This document shows, piece after piece, positions 56,001 to 62,760 of a DNA stretch of 64,000 nt. The notes under the pieces are model-generated. The model saw only the letters and a program-made list of their open reading frames with translations. It ran no database searches and had not been told where the DNA came from. Made by a program: the position numbers and the translations under genes. This DNA comes from Indolivaga capnocytophagoides DSM 22835 (GTDB lineage: Bacteria; Bacteroidota; Bacteroidia; Bacteroidales; Dysgonomonadaceae), in assembly GCF_000426485.1 (NCBI RefSeq), contig NZ_AUFL01000009.1, positions 124,001 through 188,000 of the forward strand. Reading direction: 5' to 3'. Numbering within the stretch: the first letter of the stretch is position 1; each line of letters opens with the position of its first letter.

Positions 56001-57056
56001 ATATTTGACAGATACAGCATTCTCGACAATTTTGAGAATCAAAATGATTCGAATAATTGGTCTAGAAATGGATTGGGACTGGTTATATCCAACAATATGG
56101 CAAAACTGCTACAAGGTGAGATAAAAATAAAAAGCGAACCAAATGCAAGAACCTCTTTCGAAGTGATTCTCCCTGATTTACCGGAAAACAGTCCGAAGTT
56201 CCAGCAAATAACAAATCTCCCGGATATAAAAAGGATTAATGAACCAAGTGTTATCAAGTCCTTACCCAAATACACCTTTCATGAGTCTTTACCTACCATA
56301 CTGATAATTGATGACGAAATAGAAATGCTATGGCTGATAAGTGACATCTTTGCTGATTCTTTCAATATTATCACACTGGACAGAGCAGATGATATTGATT
56401 CAATTCTACAGAAAGTCTATCCCGATATTATATTATGTGATGTAATGATGCCTCAAACTGATGGTATATCCCTGACATACAAATTAAAATCGAATTCAAA
56501 GACGGCACATATCCCGCTAATATTATTATCAGCACAACACGAAGTAGAAGGTCAGATAGAGGCTATAAATGCTGGAGCGGAAGTGTATATAACGAAACCA
56601 TTCAATACAGAATATTTAAAAACCACTGTAAAACAGCTGATCAATCGAAAAAAAGCATTGAAGGACTATTTCTTATCGCCGTTGAGTGCTTATGATTTCA
56701 CTTATGGAAAACTGACACATAAAGATCACAAGAAACTGATAAACGATATACTTGAAATTATAAATAAACATATTACCGATAAAGAGCTTTCGGCTCAGTT
56801 TATTGCTACGGAAATGAATATGAGCTCACGTAATCTATATCGTAAACTCAAAGAGATAGGAGATATAAGCATTAGCGATATGATAAGAGATTCACGTTTG
56901 TACATAGCAGAAAATCTACTCATCAAAACTATGATGACAATCGATGAGATTATCTTCAAATCAGGATTCGCCAATAGAGTCAGCTTTTTCAAAAACTTCT
57001 CGAAAAAACACGGATGCACGCCAAAAGAATACAGAGACAAAAACAGTACTTTGTAA
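53019..57056 (+). CDS. Hybrid two-component system regulator (HTCS)
   Basis: 1345 residues: signal or anchor helix (about 7-27), two periplasmic propellers of Reg_prop repeats (about 30-680, e.g. GLMWIGTCDGLNTYD, DIVWIGTDGQGVYTY), a Y_Y_Y domain (about 690-770), a membrane span (about 777-798), a HisKA domain with H838 in FFTNIAHEFCTPLTL, an ATPase domain (NLISNAFKY, NTGKGI, GLGLVISNNMAK), a receiver with D1141 in CDVMMPQTDG and a C-terminal AraC helix-turn-helix pair (about 1240-1343). By family knowledge an oligosaccharide binds between the propellers and activates the neighbouring PUL. The divergent GH92-susCD operon with its tandem 21-bp repeat is the likely target. Confidence 0.95.
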   Translation: MKKVYHKKYSILLFIIVCLYNHHIYGYNLRQINNKDNLSNSSITSLFQSKKGLMWIGTCDGLNTYDGRYVQTFGNKEKQVVLSGNLIDKISETTENILWVQTYYGFDKVNLTLMELEHFNMQNQVLFTDTDCYNRLFVIQSDNAVYFYSESTKQFEMIALKGIKFNDIQNMFIDNNNKMWIINKNGTVLCYNISPFENNGKISIIKEKEMKHKFPINQCFQEGNDAYIIDSNSDLYVFSAQSQSFRFVYSLSKEIKQNGEISTITQYHKDYFIGFKTNGLLVLRAKGNEFYKEKLPINCGVFSIIKDRYQDIVWIGTDGQGVYTYINDLYSIRSVKLHDSSLNMGHPIRTVYLDRNSTLWIGSKGDGVRKIYNYDINANLANCKTEAYTTSNSALADNSIYTISKSKHGGIWIGSEGGINYYSENENKIKSIKLEYNKNQIKYVHDIHEQDSVLWIATAGMGIIRAHLKWHGNNPILTPDKHIILNNGAISSNYFFSIFVDTPTDLWFANRGSGIYTVNTSKFKIDTIVFVSKLKNRSLNEIYSVARGKKDQYLIGTSFGLIEYNKGNNSYKKKETPGFPQTVIHSILKDSDETFWLSTNQGLVNYDLNTFSFTVFDNLSGLDVIEFSDGAAFKDDKTGLLLFGGINGFVAISKDSAVKHDYMPPVYFNDLTILGKEHNINDFITRSDDEDKLILSFDQNFFSLSFIAIDYIDGNNYSYQYQLDSSNNQWIENGSSNKIFFTNFSPGEYVLSVKYHNRILGKDSPIYKIKIKVLPPWYLSVWAYIFYCIAAFGFIFIIIRSFRIRAKKKKNNMLQQLEQKHKEDVYESKLRFFTNIAHEFCTPLTLIYGPCNRILSIKNVDKQITKYTHIIQQNAERLNSLIQDLIEFRRIETGYKEPQIEKLELTSVLNQIINAFQDITESKSIVINKLIPETLNWNTDKNLFITISTNLISNAFKYTPNNGSIEVTLFQQEDTIHLSISNTGKGIKHEDISKIFDRYSILDNFENQNDSNNWSRNGLGLVISNNMAKLLQGEIKIKSEPNARTSFEVILPDLPENSPKFQQITNLPDIKRINEPSVIKSLPKYTFHESLPTILIIDDEIEMLWLISDIFADSFNIITLDRADDIDSILQKVYPDIILCDVMMPQTDGISLTYKLKSNSKTAHIPLILLSAQHEVEGQIEAINAGAEVYITKPFNTEYLKTTVKQLINRKKALKDYFLSPLSAYDFTYGKLTHKDHKKLINDILEIINKHITDKELSAQFIATEMNMSSRNLYRKLKEIGDISISDMIRDSRLYIAENLLIKTMMTIDEIIFKSGFANRVSFFKNFSKKHGCTPKEYRDKNSTL

Positions 57057-57066
57057 TTAGATGCTA

Positions 57067-57111
57067 AAAAATGTATCCCCTGAAAAACGATTTTTCAGGG
57101 GATACATTTTT
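57067..57111. terminator. Bidirectional terminator between HTCS and GH2
   Basis: A perfect 21-bp stem (57067-57087 with 57091-57111) around a three-base loop CGA. It has an A run on the left and a T run on the right, so it works as an intrinsic terminator from either side. The core is ATGTATCCCCTG/CAGGGGATACAT. Confidence 0.92.
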
Positions 57112-57132
57112 CATCAAATCAGAATATTTGAT

Positions 57133-58944
57133 CTATTTATTCAAACTGTTGCAAATCTCCAGATTGATCTTTCTGATACGATCTTCATCTACCTTAACAA
57201 CCTTTCTGTCATAAGTTATCAAGCCGTTTACTTCTATCTCAACATCAGTCGTTTGGGTATATACTGCAGCGGAAAATCCGGCTTTGATCATTTTCTTCAA
57301 TTGTTCTGCATATTTAATATACTCATCAGTGACCTCTTTAGCATTCTTAAACTGAACATATCCCCAGTTTCGGTCAGGCTGCCACAAATGCCCATCCAAA
57401 GGAAGACCTATACCTCCATACTCACCTAGCGCATTCGCTCTCTGGGCATCATACAAATACATATCAGGACCGGGATAATTGTGTAAGTCCAAAATATCGC
57501 CTGTATAATAGAAATTGCCTCCACTCGAAGGATTCACTAATCTCGAAGGATCGTAAGCTTTTGTCCATTCAGCAGTTTCGACAGTATTAAATTGTCCCCA
57601 AGCTTCATTGAAAGGAACCCAGGTAACGATAGAAGGATAGGATACCAAACAGTCTATGATCTCTTTCCATTCTTTATAATAGTTTGCAATCGATTCGGGA
57701 GAACGTTTCAATTCGGTACCATTAAAGTAATTGTGATTCTGCCATACGGGAGATTTATCGCCGTTGGGCATATCCTGCCACACAAGAATCCCGATACGGT
57801 CGCAATGGGTATACCAACGCGCCGGCTCTACCTTCACATGCTTACGAATCATATTAAACCCGAAATCTTTAGTCTTCTTAATATCATATACTAATGCCTC
57901 ATCGGTTGGAGCAGTATACAAGCCATCGGGCCACCATCCCTGATCCAAAGGTCCGAACTGGAAATAATCCTTGTTGTTTAACTGCATGCGTACAATTCCA
58001 TTTTCATCTTTCTTGGTTGATATTTTACGCATCGCTGAATAGCTTTTCACTTTATCCACAAGCTTTCCGTTCGAAAACAAAGCAATCTCCAGATCATAAA
58101 TAAAAGGAGACTCGGGAGACCATAGCTTCACATTATTTATACTGACATCCAGCGATTGTCCGACTACCCCTTTTGCTTTAGATACAACATTGCTTCCGTC
58201 CTTTACGGTAACCTCCCAAGTATCTGCGGATTTTACATTTTCGGCATCAATGGCTACTGATAACCGATTCTTATCAATATCGGGTATCGCTTTAATATGT
58301 GAAATATATTGAGGGCTTACCGGTTCGAGCCATACAGTCTGCCAAATACCCGTTACAGGTGTATACCAGATGCCATGAGGATTGGTATGCTGTTTACCTA
58401 CCGGCTGAAAACCGTCTGTTGTAGGATCCCAAACTTTTACTACCAACTTTTGTCTGCCTGTAGTCAAATAAGGAGTCACATCAAAACTGAACGGAGTATA
58501 ACCGCCCGTATGGCTTCCTATTTTTACGTCGTTTACAAAAACCTCTGTTTTCCAATCAACAGCCCCGAAATGCAAAAGGATACTTTTCCCTTTCCAATCC
58601 GATGGTATTGTAAAGGTCTGATGATACCATAATTCATTATCTTTTCCTACATTTTTCTGAACTCCGGATAAACTGGATTCGACAGCAAAAGGAACTAATA
58701 TCTTCCCATCGAATGTCTGAGGTTCAGCTTTTCCTGCGGGTAAAATTGCATAGTCCCATAGCCCATTCAGATTTTTCCAATCGGAGCGTTCCATGATTGG
58801 TCTCGGATATTCAGGCAAAACATTGGTTACATCAATCTTTGCCGCCCAATCGGTTTTTATCTTATCTCCTACGGGCTTCCATTGTGCAAATAAGCACCCT
58901 AAAGATCCGAATACTAAAATAGTTGTTGCTAATAATTTATTCAT
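57133..58944 (-). CDS. GH2 family glycoside hydrolase, substrate unknown
   Basis: 603 residues with a signal peptide ending GCLFAQ (21). It has the sugar-binding domain (about 45-210, with PHGIWYTPVTGIWQTVWLEP), the Ig-like domain (about 212-310) and the barrel (about 315-603). The acid/base is E447 in VPFNEAWGQ and the nucleophile E508 in ALGEYGG. It is shorter than beta-galactosidases of the family and lacks C-terminal domains. In operon with GH43, GH172 and an aldose epimerase, it may act on arabinose- or galactose-containing side chains; the sequence does not decide. It is preceded by intercistronic repeat A. Confidence 0.87.
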   Translation of the reverse strand: MNKLLATTILVFGSLGCLFAQWKPVGDKIKTDWAAKIDVTNVLPEYPRPIMERSDWKNLNGLWDYAILPAGKAEPQTFDGKILVPFAVESSLSGVQKNVGKDNELWYHQTFTIPSDWKGKSILLHFGAVDWKTEVFVNDVKIGSHTGGYTPFSFDVTPYLTTGRQKLVVKVWDPTTDGFQPVGKQHTNPHGIWYTPVTGIWQTVWLEPVSPQYISHIKAIPDIDKNRLSVAIDAENVKSADTWEVTVKDGSNVVSKAKGVVGQSLDVSINNVKLWSPESPFIYDLEIALFSNGKLVDKVKSYSAMRKISTKKDENGIVRMQLNNKDYFQFGPLDQGWWPDGLYTAPTDEALVYDIKKTKDFGFNMIRKHVKVEPARWYTHCDRIGILVWQDMPNGDKSPVWQNHNYFNGTELKRSPESIANYYKEWKEIIDCLVSYPSIVTWVPFNEAWGQFNTVETAEWTKAYDPSRLVNPSSGGNFYYTGDILDLHNYPGPDMYLYDAQRANALGEYGGIGLPLDGHLWQPDRNWGYVQFKNAKEVTDEYIKYAEQLKKMIKAGFSAAVYTQTTDVEIEVNGLITYDRKVVKVDEDRIRKINLEICNSLNK

Positions 58945-59159
58945 AATATATTCTATTTTAAGGTCACAGACCTATTTGTTGCTTTGGCAAGTATAATAAT
59001 CTGAGCCTCTTATGACCTGAAAATGTATCATTAAATACTTTCATTTGCTTATAAAAAGAGACATAAAAGACCCTGAAGGTAAAATAGAGATTCTCTTTTA
59101 CATTCTTCCAAAATATAATCAACACATTAACTGAGATCGCTGAAGCGAAGTCTAAATCC
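58945..59159. other. Intercistronic region between epimerase and GH2
   Basis: 215 bases holding repeat A copy 2 (58960-59042) and a near-palindrome around 59080-59100 (TAAAATAGAGATTCTCTTTTA). No gene was seen. Confidence 0.5.
58960..59042 (-). repeat. Intercistronic repeat A, copy 2
   Basis: In gene direction: GTATTTAATGATACATTTTC, then CTCAGATTATTATACTT and CCAAAGCAACAAAT, ending in the palindrome AGGTCTGTGACCT (58961-58973), 16 bases before the GH2 ATG. It aligns closely with 7521-7600. Confidence 0.8.
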
Positions 59160-60296
59160 TTATTTTTTTACCGAAAATTTATATATACAAGTCTGAGTAT
59201 AAATCTCACCCGGATTTAAACGGGTTGACGGAAAGTTTGCATGATTGGGACTATCAGGAAAATGCTGGGTTTCCAAGGCAAAAGCTTCACGATAGTTCAG
59301 AGCTTTACCTGATTTACCATTAACCTTTCCATTAAAGAAATTACCACTGTAAAACTGTAATCCGGGCTGATCGGAATATACCTCCATCTGGCGTCCGCTC
59401 ACAGGTTCATAAATGCGGGCAATAAATTCTACATCTTTGTCGCTCTTGCGATCTATCACCCAGTTATGATCATATCCCGAACCGTTTTTCAGCTGTTGAT
59501 TATCTTCATTAATCCGTTCTCCGACAGCTTTTGGCTGACGAAAATCGAAAGGTGTATTTTCTACCGAAGCAATTTCACCCGAAGGAATAAGAACGCTGTC
59601 AACAGGAGTTGTATTACTGGCATTGATAGTCAATACATGATCCAATATAGTACCGTTACCCTCTCCTTTAAGGTTAAATAATCCATGATGAGACAGATTA
59701 ATAATAGTCGGTTTATCAGTATCTGCTTTATATTCTATCTTAAATTCGTTATCGGAAGTCAGGGCATAAGTCATATGCAGAGACAGCTGCCCCGGAAAAC
59801 CTTCATCTCCGTCAGGAGAAATATAAGACAATTCAATCTGATTATCCGTCACTTTATCTACATTCCAAACAACCATATCGAGTCCATGCAGACCACCATG
59901 TAAAGTTTGTCCATTGTTGTTTATCGGTAGCTGGTAAGGTATGTCATCCAGTACAAATTGCCCCTTTGCTATACGATTTGCATATCGCCCGACTACAGGT
60001 CCCAGAAACCGCTCACCTTCCGTTGCTATATATTTGTTTATATCGGGATGCCCCAGTACAATATCCTCGCATTTGCCATCTTTATCGGGAACCCATAGCG
60101 AAACCACACGTCCCCCGAAGTTTGTCACCTGCATGGTTATATCACCTGCGTGTAATGTATATAGCGAAATTTGTTTACCGTTGTACTCCTGCTCAAAAGC
60201 AGCCTTGTCAAGTAAAGCAAGGCTCTCTTTCTGTTCCTTGCAGGATGTTGACAACATAAGTGCTGTTATGCCTAATGCAAATAATCCTTTTTTCAT
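59160..60296 (-). CDS. galM: Aldose 1-epimerase (mutarotase), lipoprotein
   Basis: 378 residues with lipobox LSTSC (Cys19). GalM motifs: VTNFGGRVVSLWVPD, the active-site NGQTLHGGLHGLD and NLSHHGLFNLKGEG histidines, QPGLQFYSGNFF, and the catalytic glutamate in FALETQHFPDSPNH near the C-terminus. It interconverts alpha and beta anomers of free sugars. Export to the periplasm or surface is usual for PUL-encoded copies, where it speeds use of sugars released by retaining or inverting hydrolases. It lies 27 bases downstream of the GH43 gene. Confidence 0.93.
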   Translation of the reverse strand: MKKGLFALGITALMLSTSCKEQKESLALLDKAAFEQEYNGKQISLYTLHAGDITMQVTNFGGRVVSLWVPDKDGKCEDIVLGHPDINKYIATEGERFLGPVVGRYANRIAKGQFVLDDIPYQLPINNNGQTLHGGLHGLDMVVWNVDKVTDNQIELSYISPDGDEGFPGQLSLHMTYALTSDNEFKIEYKADTDKPTIINLSHHGLFNLKGEGNGTILDHVLTINASNTTPVDSVLIPSGEIASVENTPFDFRQPKAVGERINEDNQQLKNGSGYDHNWVIDRKSDKDVEFIARIYEPVSGRQMEVYSDQPGLQFYSGNFFNGKVNGKSGKALNYREAFALETQHFPDSPNHANFPSTRLNPGEIYTQTCIYKFSVKK

Positions 60297-60323
60297 AATT
60301 TATTGATTTATTGTTGAATGTCA

Positions 60324-61337
60324 TTATTTATTAAATATCGGTTTAGGAGATTCCAACGAAGGAGAACCGTTATTTATTACAGGCCATCCGTCTACCCATT
60401 TTACCTGATCCATCAAGAGGACACGACCTTCTGGACGTTTTTTATCTACACCATGATAAAATATCCAGTCGTTACCGGCATCATCATGTACTATCTCCGA
60501 ACAATGACCGTTACCTACAAAGCTGTCATTCGGTCCGATCACAAGTTCATAGTTATTATCGAGCATGCTTTTACCTGACTTGTCGGTATAAGAACCGAAC
60601 AGAGACTGAGATCGTCCGACAACCAAGCGGTATGTACTATTGACTCCCTCGCAACACGAACCAATAGAAGCAAATAAATAATAATATCCGTCTTTCTTGT
60701 AGATATATGTTCCTTCGAAAGCCGTACCTGCAATTTTTTGTTTTTCAGCATCCTGCTTAACAGACAAGCCATCGTCCGATAATTCAATCGCATATATTCC
60801 TCTAAAACTACCCCAGAACAGGTATTTCTTACCTGCATCTTCAATATAAAAGGGATCGATTGAATTTTGCACACCGATACCGTTACTTCTGAATAACATA
60901 CCCTGATCGGTGAAAGATCCTTCGGGCTTATCGGCAACAGCTGCTCCTATACCGCATGTCCATTCGCCGCCCCATACCGACATCGAATAATAAAGAACAT
61001 ATCTACCGTTTATTTGATTTATATCCGGGGCCCAGATTCCACCTTTAGGTTCAAATGTAGGACGTGTTGATTCCGTAAAAGCCGTACCGACATTGACCCA
61101 ATCTATCAAATTCTTCGATTTATATATCGGCACATTTCTGACATCTTCTGTTGCATACAAATAAAAATAGCCATTATCCGCCTTCATTATTGTCGGGTCG
61201 GGCATACTGAAGTTCAATATAGGATTAGAATATGTTTCCTTGATCGGAGGATTATCTATCTCTGTTTCATTTTTCTTATCCGAACAATTAAAGAATGTTA
61301 GGAGCGAAAGGAGCAAAAATATATTCATCTTTTTCAT
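60324..61337 (-). CDS. GH43 glycoside hydrolase (arabinanase/arabinofuranosidase type)
   Basis: 337 residues, lipobox FFNC (Cys18). Five-bladed propeller with the three GH43 carboxylates visible: base D47 in SMPDPTIM, pKa modulator D161 in NSIDPFYI and acid E208 in AFEGTYIY. WAPDINQINGRYVLYYS and NGHCSEIVHDDAGNDWIFYH resemble arabinan-active subfamilies. Lipidation suggests surface or periplasmic action. Together with GH172 it points to an arabinose-containing substrate; xylan-type activity cannot be excluded. Confidence 0.88.
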   Translation of the reverse strand: MKKMNIFLLLSLLTFFNCSDKKNETEIDNPPIKETYSNPILNFSMPDPTIMKADNGYFYLYATEDVRNVPIYKSKNLIDWVNVGTAFTESTRPTFEPKGGIWAPDINQINGRYVLYYSMSVWGGEWTCGIGAAVADKPEGSFTDQGMLFRSNGIGVQNSIDPFYIEDAGKKYLFWGSFRGIYAIELSDDGLSVKQDAEKQKIAGTAFEGTYIYKKDGYYYLFASIGSCCEGVNSTYRLVVGRSQSLFGSYTDKSGKSMLDNNYELVIGPNDSFVGNGHCSEIVHDDAGNDWIFYHGVDKKRPEGRVLLMDQVKWVDGWPVINNGSPSLESPKPIFNK

Positions 61338-61379
61338 TTTATGTAAATATTCAAGTCGTTTTTATATTTAAAGGTCTGT

Positions 61380-62546
61380 TTAATTTGTTTCCAGTTCAGA
61401 CCAATCAGGAAATTTAGGAAACGGATTATGCGGTTCGGTCTGATACCAAAAGACAACTGAGGCTATATCTGATTTCTGCGGCAGATACCTCCCTCCGCTT
61501 TTCCATCCTAAATCCTGAATAGTTATACGCAACTCTTTTTCAAAGCGGATAGGATCGGCTATATGCCAACGATAAAGTCCAAAACGCTGTTGCGACGTAT
61601 ACAAACCATCGGGACGAATCACCTGATGAAGTCCGGCATACGGCGTACAAAATTCATTGTATTTCCCATTCCGGTCAAAATTATATGAACCGCAGAAATA
61701 ATCTTCGGTTCCGGTTCCGCATATAGTAGGAAATTTACTGTCTCCATCCATGAAGAATTTGATTTCGCCTTCGCCCCACCATCCGTTATTATTTACACCC
61801 CAAGCCATATAAGTACCCACATAATGACCTTTTCCTTTAATACCGTCTATCATTGTATAATCAGAAGTCAGATTTGGATTCGTACGGCGGAATTGTGCAT
61901 GAAAATAGGCGGCATCTTCAGGTACATCTGTCAATGCATAATCAATTTGATAATACAAGGTCATTTCCTCATCCAGAATATTTTCCATTGTAATTTTACA
62001 ACTCTTTCGGAAAGGCATTGTCCAATAACAATTAAAGGCACTACCAGGATTTACACATACTGCCAACGATGACAAGGGAGCATACTGCCCCCATCCCATA
62101 CAAAAGAAATCTCCGACAGGAGCTTCTACCGAAGGAGTTGTCTCTCCATCCCAATAAATACGGATAATTGTTGAACGCCAGTTGCCGGTCGGTGTCATCC
62201 AAATATGCTGTATAGCCCCCGGTCCGTCCATCTCCGCTATAGTAAAAACTTCTCCTCCTGCTATTTTTATATATGGATTTACCTTCCAGGTTTGTCCTAA
62301 ATCCCGTGCAGGATAAGCTGCATTTGCTATATTTCGTTTGTCTTTATCTTTTACAGGATCAGCCATTCCTCCTTTACCTTTTTCTCCGGTAAAATTTTCG
62401 GGACTGATAGACCGTGTTTTTGCATTTGACAATCTATATAGATTTCCCATATTAGAATCTAAACCATTGTAGGGATATGTTTTTTGGGCAAACACACAAC
62501 CTACGGCAAAGAATAGTAATGAAAAGGTTAAAAATATTTTATTCAT
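61380..62546 (-). CDS. GH172 (DUF2961) furanosidase candidate
   Basis: 388 residues with a signal peptide ending GCVFAQ (21). DUF2961/GH172 signatures: GPGAIQHIWMT, FCMGWGQYAPLSSLAV, MPFRKSCKITMEN, WWGEGEIKFFMDGD (E259/E261) and CGTGTEDYFCGSYNF (E281). The two glutamate-bearing strands are about 20 residues apart, as in the characterised GH172 members, which include difructose-dianhydride-processing and alpha-D-arabinofuranosidase enzymes. The jelly-roll proteins of this family form trimers. Its presence with GH43 and a mannan-degrading neighbourhood makes D-arabinan or another furanoside a reasonable target. Confidence 0.87.
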   Translation of the reverse strand: MNKIFLTFSLLFFAVGCVFAQKTYPYNGLDSNMGNLYRLSNAKTRSISPENFTGEKGKGGMADPVKDKDKRNIANAAYPARDLGQTWKVNPYIKIAGGEVFTIAEMDGPGAIQHIWMTPTGNWRSTIIRIYWDGETTPSVEAPVGDFFCMGWGQYAPLSSLAVCVNPGSAFNCYWTMPFRKSCKITMENILDEEMTLYYQIDYALTDVPEDAAYFHAQFRRTNPNLTSDYTMIDGIKGKGHYVGTYMAWGVNNNGWWGEGEIKFFMDGDSKFPTICGTGTEDYFCGSYNFDRNGKYNEFCTPYAGLHQVIRPDGLYTSQQRFGLYRWHIADPIRFEKELRITIQDLGWKSGGRYLPQKSDIASVVFWYQTEPHNPFPKFPDWSELETN

Positions 62547-62568
62547 GGCATGTCAGTCTTAGATATTC

Positions 62569-62646
62569 AAGGTCTCAGACCTTTTTATTGCTTTGATAAG
62601 TAAAACAACTAAAGGCTGTTTCCCCCCCAATATATGATTAAATACT
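62569..62646 (-). repeat. Intercistronic repeat A, copy 4
   Basis: In gene direction it begins AGTATTTAATCATATATTGG, contains a run of seven G, then CAAAGCAATAAAA and ends AGGTCTGAGACCT (62570-62582), 23 bases before the GH172 ATG. The middle is the most diverged of the four copies. Confidence 0.7.
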
Positions 62647-62760
62647 TGCTGTTACTTAAAATCTTTTAGGCTCCCATTTGAAAGAAAATCTGAATTCAAG
62701 GAAAATAGGCAGCAGGACAAATATCAGCCTACTGCCTGATCATATATTTTATACTTATTT

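Noticed and set aside
53019-57056. HTCS histidine motif reads HEFCTPLTL and the ATPase box NTGKGI instead of the classical HELRTPLTL and DTGxGI, hinting at a defective kinase.
   Set aside because: The histidine, N-box and GLGL box are all intact, and such substitutions occur in working HTCS proteins, so there is no good case for loss of function.
62569-62646. Repeat A as a transposable element with terminal repeats.
   Set aside because: No transposase, no clear target duplications and no consistent terminal inverted repeat were seen; only the right end is palindromic. I kept it as a repeat of unknown nature.
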